The notes under the pieces were generated by a model that had not been told where the DNA came from, ran no database searches, and saw only the letters and a program-made list of their open reading frames with translations. A stretch of DNA of 64,000 nt, taken from NCBI GenBank assembly GCA_018873245.2, contig JAEMBT020000004.1:9854652-9918651 (forward strand), in the 5' to 3' direction. The stretch comes from Archegozetes longisetosus (Eukaryota > Arthropoda > Arachnida > Sarcoptiformes > Trhypochthoniidae). Made by a program: the position numbers and the translations under genes. Shown here piece after piece: positions 38,385 through 50,691 of the stretch; position 1 is the first letter of the stretch; every line of letters begins with the position of its first letter.

Positions 38385-41300
38385 ATGGCAACTAATGGTA
38401 AGTATATTTCAAAATCAATTCAAATTCGACCATATCCTAGAAATGATTGAATTTTAAAAATTTAATAATTAATAAATAGAAACAAGTATTGACCCAAATG
38501 TTCGAAATCGAAATCGAAATGTCCTTAAGCAATATTATGGCAATAATGATAACAGTGATCAATCGATTCCAACCATTTGTGATCCGTTTGATATCAAAAG
38601 TCCAGATTTTAATGCGGAAATGTATATCAATAAAGTAATTATCAATAAATTGGTTGTTATTGACTCGATTATGACTTAATTAATTGTTTTTGTAGTTATT
38701 GAAAGAATACAATTTATCTCAATTGATGGAGAAGGAACAAACTCTTTACAAACAGATTCAATCGCTTGACAGTGAAATGCAAACATTGGTTTATGAAAAC
38801 TATAATAAGTTTATCAGCGCTACAGAAACCATACGAAAGGTTTTAATTTTTTTTGTAATTTTAAAGAGAGTTATTCATATATTTGTTATTTTTCAACATT
38901 AGATGAGTTCTCATTTCGATAAAATGGAGGAAGAATTGAATTTATTGTCGGCTAATATGGAGGCGATCACCAAAAGCAGTGAAGATATTTCAATGAATCT
39001 GAGAGGAAGACGACAAGACTTGTCAAAGCTGGCCACAACTCATTCAGTGCTAACAAAACTGCAATTTCTTTTTCAACTGTCACCCAAAATGCGGTCGTGT
39101 ATTGAACAAAATTCTTATAACGATGCGGTCAAGTATTACTTGAGAGCTGAAAGAACTTTAGCACAATATTGTCATTTTCCATCTATTCAAGCCATTAACG
39201 AAGAGTGTAAAACTATTTTGAAAGAATTAAATCAAAAATTATATCAACAACTCTCTAACAGAGAGGTATTACTCTTGACATGTTCCTCTTTTCATTTTTA
39301 ATCTTCATATAAGTCATTCAATCAGTTATGATTGAGATTTGCTCATATTTTGAACAATTTATATAATTTAATAACTGATTTTAATATAAATCAATTAAAA
39401 TTTACAATAGGCTTCACCCAATCAATTGAACGAAAGCATTGAACTGTTGCTGAAACTAAAGGAGCCACCTGAAAAGTTGTGTCAAGAATATCTTTCGATG
39501 TAAGTCTAGAAGTTGATCAAAAAATTGAATTGTGTTTAGTAATCTTTATGTTTGAAAAGGGCTCACAAGAGGCTTGAAAATAGTCTGACAGAACTAGACT
39601 ATCAAAACGATTTAGCTAAGAAACATTCGAACACAGCATCAGATGAATCTTCGCCATTAATGGTAAAATTATATGTTTATTTGCTTTCACATTGAGATTT
39701 AAAATGATAAAATTTATGAATTTAGGACATTCTCGAATACATAGATATGGCGTGTAATGGTTTTCTAAGCAATTTATCAGTTTCTATAACATTCTATTCT
39801 GACATATTTATGCAAAAATCATTCAGTAAAGTGTCTCAATTAGATGAACAAATTAAAAACACTCTAAAAGATTTTGTCGAGTCGAGAATGAATGACTTTT
39901 TTGAAAGAATACTAATTCGCCTGCAACTAGAAAAGAAAACAATAAATGATGCCATTCTATTCGTCAGAGCTCTCGACAGATTCTACAAAAGATTGCAAAG
40001 TCTTAATAGAATATATAACTTGAGCGACTTCTCCGTAAAGGGCATGAAAATTGTTGAGCAGGCCAGTGAAGACCAGTGTAAAAATTTCTTATCATATTTG
40101 AAGAGCAGATATCTCGAAGAATTAACGAATGTTAGGCATTCCATCATAAGCACGAGTTCTTCTCAAACAGTTTCAACTTCAAAAACATCATTGATTGGAT
40201 CGACTATAAGTGGAGAGAAACATACGTTATCTGATTTGTTGATAACTCTACAAACAGCTATCAGTGAGTTGATTAAATCGGTTGTTGCAGGTTTAACGCC
40301 ATTCACTGATCCTGAAGTGACGTTTGCTGCCAAGACTCAGTTTCAACAAAACTTCAGTACCAAATTCGTGCGCGAAGGAGTTGTCATTGAGTTTATTCGA
40401 TTCATTCTCTTAAACTCCTTAGATTATGAAAAAAATTATTCGACATCAACGTCTCCACCCTCCCAATTGATATTACTTTTGTCAAGACTTTGCTTAGACT
40501 TAGATAATTCTATTATCGGATATTTGCTGTCTTTCACTGACGAACAGTTTAATATCTATATAAACGATAACGTAACACCACTTTCTGAATTATGCAAAGA
40601 AGCACATGAAACCGCACAAAAACTATTGAACCATTACGTTAGACTCGAAGGACAAAACATATCACAAATGATTAGGAAAAGTGTTGAAACCAGAGACTGG
40701 TTGAGTTCAGTAGAGCCTAGGTCTGTGCGCTCTGTCATGAAGAGAGTCATTGAAGATATCGCTGAAATCGATGCACAAGTCGGACAGCTATATGAGGAAG
40801 GATTGAGACTTGAAAGAAGCTCTGATTCAAGTAGGAGTAGAAGAACTTTTAGCGCTATTGGTCTCGGAGGTAGACATTCACTGAATAAATCCTCTAATTG
40901 GAGCGCATACGGGCCGAGGTTTGCATTACGATTGAAAAGAACATAATCGGATATCTCTATCTAAACGTATGATTGATTTTGCAGTACTTTCGACAACAAT
41001 CTTATGTCAAATATTCAGAAATTATTCACTGAAAGAATAGAAATATTTGGTTCGGTTGAATTCTCGAAACTTTCAGCTGTGACTGGAATTATTAAAATAG
41101 GCCTAAAAGTAAGTTATCATAACTACGTGAAGGAAAGGACCGTTTTCTAAAGAATTTTCCCTTTAAATCTTTAGACTCTGATAGAATGCGTCCGTTTGTG
41201 TACGTTTAGCAGATATGGTTTGCAACAAATGCAAGTCGACGCTTATTACTTACAAACTCATGTTTGGGCCTTCGCTTCTGATGAAAAGTAAGTCTAGATT

Positions 41301-41519
41301 TAATTCTTCGTATGAATACTCATTATAGATACTATTTTACTTTAGTTTGGTTTATGTTTTGATCGACGAGGTCTTATTAAGTACTGTTCATCGATGTTTC
41401 GATCCCATAATGATGGAAATGAGCGTAAGTTTTCAAGTCATTTATTCATATGAGTCAAGTTTTCAGTTGAGAATTCTTTTGTTTTTTAGGTCGTCGAGAA
41501 AATATGTGAAGGACTATGA
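38385..41519 (+). CDS. VPS51: VPS51, GARP/EARP tethering complex subunit
   Basis: Subunit shared by GARP and EARP, tethering endosome-derived vesicles at the trans-Golgi. Eleven exons: 38385-38397, 38480-38634, 38696-38839, 38903-39265, 39411-39499, 39560-39662, 39726-40918, 40985-41108, 41175-41287, 41346-41424 and 41490-41519; 801 aa against 782 in human, all phases closing. Landmarks: [20 protein letters not shown] with TETIRKM, the N-terminal coiled coil ([20 protein letters not shown]), [58 protein letters not shown] and the C-terminal [20 protein letters not shown] and VVEKICEGL. Exon 1 has only 13 coding bases (MATN). The stop lies 81 nt from the stop of RNASEH2A on the other strand. 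Confidence 0.95.
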
Positions 41520-41600
41520 TCTAAAACATGAAAATTTATTTATATAGTTATAAAATGGTGTAAAATTTATATAATTAAAAATTCATTCCAAATGCTGAGT

Positions 41601-42894
41601 TTATAGTGAGCTCAAACTGTTTACGGGCGTAAGATTTCTCTCTTCAAAAAAAGAATGAAGTTTTTGTTTTTTGACAATCTTTCCTGAAGATTCGTCGTCT
41701 GTTTGAGGTTTGAAAAAGTTCAAAATTGATTTGTTTTTCTTCGAGTTTGGTTGGAATTCTTCGTCTTCATCTTTTATTTCTTCCCTGTTTTAGATAAATT
41801 TGATTTATTAAATAATTGTTAAAATCGCTAAAGTGTAACAATAATCACAAACCATTCGCATTCGATTGCTTTGTCATCCAACAAGTTTTTTACAGTGGAC
41901 CAACTGAAACGAACCAAAGTTGTAAATCCAAAGACAGGATCAATATTTTTAGCTAAAAAGCTCTTAGTAGTCGGATCTGAAAGATAGAAAAAGAACTAAT
42001 GGATCTGAATAAAAATGTTGATGAGAGTAATACCACTGGGATATCCAGAACCATAATCTTGATGAGCAAAGTTAGCATCTTTCTCAATGAACTTCCAATC
42101 TCTGAGAGCTTGATCTCTAATAACTTTAGCGCAAATACTAGCCGCGCTTACAATCGGATAGATAGAATCAGCTTTATTTGAAACTTTTATCTTAAGCGAC
42201 GGAAAAATGCCTTTTAATTTTGCCTCGTATTTATCTGCGGGACCCACAGTATCAACAAATACTTGCTTCACATTAACGCCACATTTAATGGCACGATTGA
42301 TCAGAGCCACTGCCGTGTCATGTGATAACGAGTTTAAATTGTACTTTGAACTAATTGCAATTATATTAATGTAGACTCGGATTTGTTGATAAAATGTTTG
42401 AGTAAATGTCTTACCGTTTAAACATACTATTGCTTATTGTAACTGGAGACAAGACCGTTGCAAACCAACCGATGTTCTCATAATCGTCTTTTCCGATTTT
42501 AGAAAATATCTCTTCTCTTTTTGCTTCAGTTAATGTTTTGGAATCTGTTCAACAATTTATGAAAATTTGAAATCAATCATATTGGAAATTAAGTCCAGAC
42601 CTGCGAACTCCATTTGTTTCAGTTGTCCAGATTGAGATAATGGAAAGTATGCGGTCGCATAAACCATCGGACCTTTAAATAGACATAAGATCGTTTGCAA
42701 AATCAATTCAAATAATGAGCGTTATTAAAGATGAACAAAGAATTCTATGCTCAATTAAATTACATACCGAGAACAGGACCTCTTCCAGCCTCGTCTATTC
42801 CTAAAAGACATGCTTCACGTTTTGTTATTTTAGGTATTATTGACTGAAAGTTACAATTTTTAGTTGGATTATCAAGAAATAGATTTAGATCCAT
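41601..42894 (-). CDS. RNASEH2A: Ribonuclease H2 catalytic subunit A
   Basis: Type II RNase H that removes single ribonucleotides and RNA from DNA in the nucleus. Six exons, minus strand: 42894-42768, 42672-42601, 42544-42415, 42350-42034, 41976-41853 and 41784-41601; 317 aa against 299 in human. Catalytic motifs: [19 protein letters not shown] (D and E), [19 protein letters not shown] and [29 protein letters not shown] is the substrate-sensing YPSDP region. The tail beyond the usual end is acidic then basic and has two PCNA-box-like motifs, [10 protein letters not shown] and [10 protein letters not shown], both of the xxxΨxxFF type but lacking the first glutamine. In human the PIP motif is on subunit B. 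Intergenic spacing to VPS51 is only 81 nt. Confidence 0.95.
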
Positions 42895-43115
42895 TCTCAA
42901 GTCAGGCTTGTATTAATACTGCATTATTATATTTGGCAAGATTATATTTACAGTTGACTTTTGGCGCCCTAAACAAATGTTATAGGCAGGTTATCAGGAT
43001 ATAAGTTATCAAGTCAACTCAAAGCCATGTAGCGACAGTTGCGAGCATTTATCGAATCTTTTACGTAGATATCTGTGAAAAGGTTACTATAGCCAGAAGT
43101 TGTCATACTTCAAGT
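42895..43115. other. Intergenic, RNASEH2A upstream
   Basis: Promoter side of RNASEH2A; no distinct element seen. The 8 nt at 43108-43115 are the left target-site copy of the adjacent MITE. Confidence 0.4.
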
Positions 43116-43600
43116 TAGTGATTGAAATGTTTTCAATTTTCAATTCCGATTCCATTCCAATTACATTGACTCCTATTCCAATTCCGTTCCAATTCCATTG
43201 GATTCCAATAAAGTTTGATGCAAAAAATAGTTTTGTTTATATAGTAGTGAATTACAATACAAGGCATCGACACATGAGTCATTATAGACTTGTGTGCTAT
43301 TAATTGAGTTTCATTTTTGCTTTTGTCCACAATCTTTGTTTTGTAAGAAATAATTGAAAGCGTTATTAAGTAAGATAGATCCTGACTCAAGTGCAAGTTT
43401 TTCTGTATTCTACAGTCTATATGCAAAGCCTGCTTATTTGGTCTTTTCATTCAAAATTATATTGATTTAAACTTAATTTTGCCTCAATTTCTATAAATTG
43501 CAATTTCACTCACATTAATTCGAATTCCATTCAAATTCCTTGGAATGGAATTGGAATTTCAATGGAATCCAAAGTATTGGAATTAACTTTTCAATCACTA
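43116..43600. mobile_element. hAT-type MITE with 8-bp target duplication
   Basis: 485 bp with termini TAGTGATTGAAA (43116) and its complement TTTCAATCACTA (to 43600), the YARNG-type end of hAT elements. The flanks are cttcaagt (43108-43115) and cttgaagt (43601-43608), an 8-bp target-site duplication with one mismatch. Subterminal arms are inverted copies made of ATTCCAATTCC-like words, giving a foldback. No coding capacity; mobilisation would need a transposase in trans. Confidence 0.75.
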
Positions 43601-43608
43601 CTTGAAGT

Positions 43609-44181
43609 ACTGCTAAATTTATCTAATCTTTATCTAAATTTGACTAACGATCAGCTAAAAATAGTTTGTTTTTTAATTTCTATGAGATCAAATTTAATGA
43701 GCTATAGAGAAAAGTTGTTTTGAACGTTAGTTCATAATTTTTAACATTTGAATTGAAACTATGATAAGCTAACTTCTATCTGCGACCAAATTTATTCTGA
43801 CATTTAAGTTGTACTTTTACAATTTATAACTTTAAATTGCTTTATAAGCATCAATAATGATTATAGATTTTAATTATAAAGAAAACACTTGAAATTTGAT
43901 GTCTAAATTTTATTTAAAAACTTTTTAATATCAATAATCTTAAACATGAGTAGAACTTAAGGTACTAAACAATGAAAAAGTTATTAATTCAGTAATTATC
44001 ATAATTTGAACAATAATTTTGCATATATTTGATAAAAACTAAATTGCTTGCAATGTGGTAAAAATCTGACAAATTAATTAATGATTGTCCAGTTTTTGTT
44101 TTCTATAACACCAATAATTGTTTGAGAGATTTGATTCTCATAACTCATAAGCTCTTATTAGTTGTTGAGATTATTTGATTA
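43609..44181. other. Intergenic, ADPRS 3' side
   Basis: AT-rich, nothing recognised beyond the presumed ADPRS 3' UTR. Confidence 0.4.
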
Positions 44182-45348
44182 CTATAACTTCTTTTCAACC
44201 AAATTATATAAATCATCAGCATAATGGACAATTGCGTCAATATCTTCGCAATGTCTCTGCAATACGTTAGGAATTAAGTCACTTCCATACAGAGCTCCTG
44301 CAATACTGCACGCCATACATGCGATTGTGTCGGTGTCTCCGCCAAGAGATAGTGCAAAATATAAAGTTCGAACAAAAGGATTATCATTCTCAAAATTAGT
44401 TAATGGCTTTTGACCTCTTAGTGCAGAAAATATAGCCGCAGGAACTGATTTGAGGGCTGATATTTCATTTCCAAAAAGTGCCACCACTTCATCTGATGAT
44501 AAGTCAAAAGCTTCTGATTCGTTCTCAAATATTTGTTTCATTTGTTTCAATTTATAAGTGAATGGATTTTCAACAGCTTTATTATTTTCGATAATAGTTT
44601 GAGAAGCAATTACTTCGATTTCAGGAGTATTTGATTCTATTTTCTCCATTTTTTCAATCAAACCATCGAGAAATAGTTTGATATCAAAAGTGTTGTCATT
44701 TGGCGAGCATTGAGTATGTAGTGCCTGATGTATTGCTAAACACTGAAGAATAGCGCCATTATACCCATTTCTATTGGCGTGAGTTATTTTTGCGCAGTTT
44801 GACGCCATTTCAACGAGCTGTTCATTTGATAAATGGAAGCCGAAGATAGCGATCGGACTGGTTCTCATGGCTCCTCCGTTGCCATACGAACCACTGCCGC
44901 CGAACTGCATCCTCGCTGGTTCGTATGGCCGCTCATAGTTTATGAACTTTAGGGCTGCAAACACATCGACCACACTATTCCCATAACCTCTTTTCGGTTG
45001 TTTATAATACTCTATTGTGAACTTTTTTGACATATCTCCCGCGTCAAAACCCTTCATTTGAATCAGTGATTCTGCCACTGATTTAGTCATTGCTGTGTCA
45101 TCAGTATAGGGGAAGATCTGAAACGCTTCCAAAACAACTTACTGTTAGGTCTATTCTTTAGATGACTTATTGTTTTAGTCATATTTACATTTATTGGTCT
45201 CTTCCAATTGTTTTGTTACAAAATTAAATAAAACACTCCTAGTTATGGGAAATTCTCCCTCAAAAGGAGCGCCCAAACAGTCGCCAATCAGTCCACCGAC
45301 AAGACATCCACGAAACTTAGCGGCCAACTGGGACAATGGAGAAGACAT
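44182..45348 (-). CDS. ADPRS: ADP-ribosylhydrolase ARH3
   Basis: Dinuclear Mg enzyme that removes serine-linked ADP-ribose and hydrolyses poly(ADP-ribose) in nucleus and mitochondria. Two exons, minus strand: 45348-45189 and 45125-44182, 367 aa against 363 in human. Exon 1 carries FRGCLVGGLIGDCLGAPFEG, including the glutamate that caps the metal site. Exon 2 has FPYTDDTAM (metal ligands T, D, D), the glycine loop FGGSGSYGNGGAMR, NGYNGAILQ and the second metal motif LSLGGDTDTIACMA. The exon join uses a donor tgtaaat (GT at 45188-45187) and an acceptor ggaag at 45126; a later acceptor at 45118 would break the frame. The opposite-strand frame over exon 1 that begins MGNSPSKG is a shadow. Shares a 375-bp divergent region with SERAC1. 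Confidence 0.9.
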
Positions 45349-45723
45349 CGCAGATTTCTTGATTCAATTCAACAAATTTCGATTATTTTTTATAAGAAAC
45401 TTATATTTTATGTTGAGTTGAATTTGTTCTAAATTTGGATCAATCAGTCGTTTACTGTTTTATATTTGTATCGTAAAAATGAGCGTCTCTAATAATGTAG
45501 AAATTAGAACTTTCATTAAGATTTTTCAAACATTTCTTATCAAAAGATAAGTAAATATGAAAAGGAAAACATTATTTAAAGCAATCTTTGAGACGCTTAT
45601 ACATGTTTTGCTAGTTTGAGTTGCGATCAGCTGTTCCAACATTCTATTCAAAAATATAGTTATTTTAAAATTTTGTTGACAACCGCCAAATGTAAACATT
45701 TCTCAAAACAAACCAAATTCTAA
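45349..45723. promoter_or_regulatory. Divergent promoter region ADPRS/SERAC1
   Basis: Only 375 bp separate the two start codons, so both promoters must lie here, probably bidirectional. Contains no TATA box that I would defend; AT-rich throughout. Confidence 0.45.
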
Positions 45724-47976
45724 ATGAGAAAAATATTCTTTAAAACTAAATCATTTTATTTGACCATTGGATCGCTTTCTGCGATCGGAAGGTTTGATAT
45801 TTTGTTGTTTATTTTAACATTTAACAAACAATTGATATATTAATAGTTGTGTAAGTTTTTAAAACGCAATTGTTGTTAATCTTGACATTGATATCTAGTT
45901 TGGCGTATTTTGGTCAATCACTTCTTTCAAAATATGCAAATTTAATACGAAATTCATTCAAACCAAACAAATTAAATGATGACAGCCAATACATTTACTT
46001 AAGTGATGATCTTAATGGTTACATCAATAATGAGCTATCAGAAGACGGCATCACTCCTAACACCAAATTAGACTTTAATCGAACCCATTGGCAATTATTA
46101 CGATTAGCACAATATGTTAAAGACGATACTGTCAAAGATTTCACGATTCAAACCATCGCCAATAGTCAGCTGGAAGGTTAGTCAAAGTTTCAATATTTTC
46201 AGTTATCATTTATCTTAATTTTCATTCTAGCGCACGAAAAACTAATTGAAAACTTTTTCTTTATTTTGTTTGAATCTTCAGAATATCAGCTTCGAGAAAT
46301 AGCCCAAAGCTGTGATTTTGAGACAAGTGTGGCGTTAGCTAGAATTCCAAACGTTAATCTAAAACTATTTCTTCCTCCTATAAAGACTGATTTAATTAAC
46401 TTGACTTCAAACTCAAGCCTTGGATCAAACATGCCTTCAATGCCTTCTTCTTCTCAATTACGATGAAGTTCTCCTGCACCTGTTAAGAGAAGCAAATATT
46501 TCTTGTGATAAATGTTCAGAATGTACTAAATATTTTACTCAATTGGCGATCAGAATATTAGAGACCAAAAGACATTCAAAAGAAATAGACCATCCTTTAG
46601 ATTACAATGATATCCATCAACACAAACGTCCAGATGTCCCTAAAGTTAATTGGATTTGTTTGCAGGCGATTCTCGAAAATATTTCATGTGGAGAAAATCA
46701 GTGCTTAAAGCTAGTCAATAACGGATTGTTCATACTTTTGCATTATATGAGAGAAAATTTTACTGATTTCAAAGTTCAGATGTGGATCGCACAAACTTTG
46801 ACTAATTTAAGTGTTTATAAAGCAACACATTTGCATTTCTGGTATGCCAGATGGTTAGGAGTCTTGGCCGAATGGCTTCAATCTAGTCAACTAGAGCTAA
46901 GTTTGTCGGCCGCAAAAATTTTACATAATATGAGTGAAGGATCCAAAAATAGTTTACTTCCACGATCATTGTATTTAATTCACCCAATATTTCATGATAA
47001 AGAGAACAAAGATTTTGATGTTATTTTCGTACACGGCCTACTCGGAGGTGCTTTCAGGACTTGGAGACAATGTGATTCTGAACGAACACAAGAAACTTAT
47101 ACTCGTTGTTGGCCTCAGAAATGGCTCGCGAATGATATCAATAATATACGGGTCTTGGCAGTTAATTATCAAACCTATTTGAGTAATTGGAATATTCAGT
47201 GTCCGGATAATGTCTTCAATTTGAAAGACAGAAGTTCACAACTATTAAATGATCTCTTATCTTGCAAAGTCGGTCAAAAGCCTATCATTTGGATTACACA
47301 CTCAATGGGAGGCTTATTAGTCAAACAACTTCTTTCTGATATCAATCAAAGCAGTGATTCAAAAATGAAAAATATTTTAGAAAATACAAAAGGAATTATT
47401 TTCTATGGTGTGCCTCATAAAGGATCAGAAATGGCAGTTTGGTCTCCACGGATCCAACGGATAATTTCTCCATCATCTCAAGTATTAGAATTACGCAAAG
47501 GTTTGATTGAGATTAAAATCAATTTTTATTAAACAGAACTTGATTCTTTAATTCTATCTAATGTATAGATTCTCAATTTCTACTCTCATTACACAATCAA
47601 TTTGTCGAATTAGCGAAGAAAGAGCGAATAAAATGTTTGAGTTTTGGTGAAACACTCAAAAGTACAATAGCCTTGAAACCTTTTAAGTGGAAATATTTAT
47701 TAGGTATTTATCTTTAATTCAATATTTTCTAAGCGTAATCTTATATAACACTGTTTACAATGCTTTCAAGTGCCTGAAGATTCATCAAATCCAGGTATTG
47801 GCGAGTTTCACTTACTACCTGTTGATCATTTCAGCATTTGTAAACCTAAATCCAAGTCATCGGAAGCTTATTATATCGCTTTGGATTTTATAAAAAATAT
47901 AATAGAGTTACACATTGATCAAGATGACGGTAAACGTGATAAAATATCTATTTTATTATCGTCAATATTTTCATAA
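45724..47976 (+). CDS. SERAC1: SERAC1-like serine lipase, with a frame break
   Basis: Mitochondria-ER contact protein of the alpha/beta-hydrolase lipase class, involved in phosphatidylglycerol remodelling. Five exons: 45724-45791, 45899-46176, 46282-47500, 47579-adjusted 47569-47703 and 47771-47976. Exon 1 gives a hydrophobic N-terminal segment (MRKIFFKTKSFYLTIGSLSA). The middle has YQLREIAQSCDFETSVALAR and LKLFLPP, then armadillo-like repeats. The hydrolase core is FDVIFVHGLLGGAFRTWR, the nucleophile elbow WITHSMGGLLVKQ (T where GHSMG is usual) and IIFYGVPHKGSEMAV; the C-terminus is PEDSSNPGIGEFHLLPVDH. Within exon 3 the frame must shift by one base between about 46397 and 46464 to pass from LKLFLPP to LLLLNYDEVLLHL. 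No intron explains this: sequence error or recent lesion. An alternative exon 3 acceptor at 46230 would add 17 residues. Confidence 0.86.
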
Positions 47977-48219
47977 CATTTATCAAAACATTCACTTATA
48001 TGTGACAAAGTATTACATCAAGTATTTTAGTGTATGTATTTTTCAAACATAAGATTTGATCACAATTTTCAATACGGTAGCATTTGTCCTTTCTATTTAC
48101 TAGTTTTAATTTCTTTAAAATACGTTTAAACACACCATTTACCTGATAACAAAGTTATACTTTTGTTAGACTAAATAAAATTGAGCGGAATGTCGATATA
48201 GGTTGTTTTGAGTATTCAA

Positions 48220-49954
48220 TTATTGGATAATCAGTTCAGTTTGTCCTCCAGTAGTGACCAATTGAACCAAAGAACCAGATTTAGGTCTATTTTCGTCAGC
48301 AGTTGCCCATTTATGCAACAACTCTGCCACATAGTCCAAAGAAGTCCAACTCGAAAAGTCAGCCTTCGGCATGAATTTACGATTCATTGGTGTGTCCAAA
48401 GTTATCGGAAGAATCGCTAAGACGGAAGATCTATTTGGAAGTCCGCTATTTTTGGCGCTGAGACTCTGAACGAGTTGATGAACAGATGCTTTGGCTAATC
48501 CGTACCCAATCATACCTTTGAAATAAGACGAATGTGTAAAATATTCACTTATTAGTCACTAGTAATGAATTATCAAACCTGGTGTTCCCTCTAATGCAGC
48601 CTTAGCACCAGTCAATGTCACAAGTCCGTTTTCATTCAAGAACTTTGCCGCCAATTTAGCAGCGATTACAGAACTCCATACACTTTGTTTGATCATTAAA
48701 TCGGCATTTTTTACTAAATCTAATCAAAGAACCAATCATGACCAAATAAATACTGATAATTAGGTCTTCTATGAAATTTCGCATTAAATTCTTACCATCG
48801 GAGGCCGCATTGCCACCCGCCCAACCGCCGGCTACACATACCACAGCATCCAATTTTCCTCCTTCTAGAACCTTATCAACTTGGCTGACGACTTCGCTTT
48901 CTTGGTCAGCCCATGAATCAGTGTTCTTAATGATTACATTAACATTTGCTTCTTCGTTAGATACCAAGTCAACAGAACTGACCCACTATTAGAGGATAAT
49001 TTCAAGATTAAAGGATAAAGTCTCAATGTCTTTATTATTGAAACAAATAATTTTTTGGCAGATTTGAAGTCAATTGTTTTTAAGACTTGAAAAAGATGAA
49101 GTCATCTTTTTCAACAGAGCTTGAGATATTTGCAACTGAAAACTTTTGACGCAGCTTTTGCTTGGATCAATAGTCTTAAATTAAGTGTAATTTGTTCTAA
49201 CTTAAAGCTAAATTGTGGATATTTTTCAGACGAGAATTAGAGTTTGCAAAATAAAAACTAATTTCAGGAAATTTGAGACTTTCAGTCTATGAAACTTACG
49301 AATAACTTGAATGAGGAATCAGGATATGTAAAACATTTGAGTATTTGCTCTACAGATTATATTAGATTAACGCTAACTTCAATTATAGAAAAGTAGGAAA
49401 TCACACTATATACAAGTTTAGTTTAATTGAAACTTCAGTTCAAGTCCAGTTTTGCTTCAAATAGAAATATGAGAGCTTGAGTTAAGTTAAATATGCATTT
49501 TATTTCTATGGGCATATTATTTATTTGTTAATCATCCGTTAGAACTAAGACTTGTTTCTTAGAGGAAGCAATTCTTGGATAAAACAATCACAATTAATGT
49601 ATTTGTCGTGTTAGAAAAGGAAATTTACTGAAAATTTCAGCAATCTTCACTAGTTCCTAGTTATGCAATCAAAGAATCGCACTCAAACTCATTTATTACA
49701 TGCTTTATTTGCAGGCATTGAATACTTAATTAGTTTGAAAACTACGTTTCTATAGAACACGTTTAGCTATACTTATATTAAATTAATCAATAGATTTCAA
49801 ACAATTAGAACATTTGAAAGTATGAATATATTTTCAATTGCATCTGGTTATCAATTCATACCCAGCCTTTAGATTTAAAGAATTGGACACAAGCATTTCC
49901 GAGAGCTCCTTTTCCTCCGTATACCAGAACACGTCTTGGAGACGATGCCATCAT
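48220..49954 (-). CDS. QDPR: Dihydropteridine reductase
   Basis: Short-chain dehydrogenase that regenerates tetrahydrobiopterin for aromatic amino acid hydroxylases. Four exons, minus strand: 49954-49862, 48985-48796, 48719-48579 and 48515-48220; 239 aa against 244 in human. Rossmann start [24 protein letters not shown]; catalytic tyrosine and lysine in [28 protein letters not shown] type block (here [14 protein letters not shown]); substrate side [14 protein letters not shown] and [10 protein letters not shown]. Two ATGs stand in tandem (49954 and 49951); either gives a plausible start. Intron 1 is 876 nt, the others 63-76 nt. Diverges from KCMF1 across 737 bp. Confidence 0.95.
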
Positions 49955-50691
49955 TCACTCAATATTATTAATTATATTATCAACAAGTTGTCAAAACTCC
50001 ACTTATTTCAATACTTCGATTGTTCACAAACTTCTTGCAACCAGCAGTGAAACTCTTTGAACGACTTAGAAGTTTATTAAAATCCAAGGACAGTTAACTA
50101 TTGCGAATGCTTCTCGATTCGAATATAGATCTGAGTGTACTGCGATGTGTAAGTCATGTCAATGTTTTGGTCCAAAGCGATGCCAAACAAAACCTCTGGA
50201 GAGCGCACTTGCTATTTAGTACAGGTTTGCCCTCAATCGCAATAGTGTTAATCCTATGTTATGTCTCACAAACCCCTCAAACTTTCCGTATTTGAACTCT
50301 TGAATTACGTTTTCGCTTCGCTTATCTCTCCTATTAGTCGTATTTGCAATTAATAGAAATGATTCAGATTTTGCAGTTGATTAGAAATGCATAAAACATA
50401 TTGAGATATAGCTTTAGTTCGAGAGTACAAACTGATAGTGATTGACACTTTCAAACATTAGTCTGACATAATTTGTGTATTAGTTTGTGTTTAGGAGTGA
50501 ATGTGCACTAAATGTAAGGTTTGGTATGGGTTTGCACGCAATACAACCAATACTTCAGTTCAACATTTAGTCAACTGAAAATATTCGACAATTTATTTTT
50601 AACTATTGATAATTTGACGCAATTTTTCAGTAGTTTTCTCTGAAAATATAATTATTTAATGTGATAAAAGTAATAAATTGTGTGAAAAGGG
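49955..50691. promoter_or_regulatory. Divergent region QDPR/KCMF1
   Basis: 737 bp between the start codons of two divergent genes; promoter sequences of both are expected. A 64-codon frame at 50101-50295 looks like chance. Confidence 0.4.

Noticed and set aside
45194-45421. Small plus-strand ORF with MGNSPSKG start
   Set aside because: The minus strand over the same bases encodes the conserved N-terminal exon of ADPRS.
50101-50295. 64-codon ORF between QDPR and KCMF1
   Set aside because: Lies in a divergent promoter interval, no similarity recognised.
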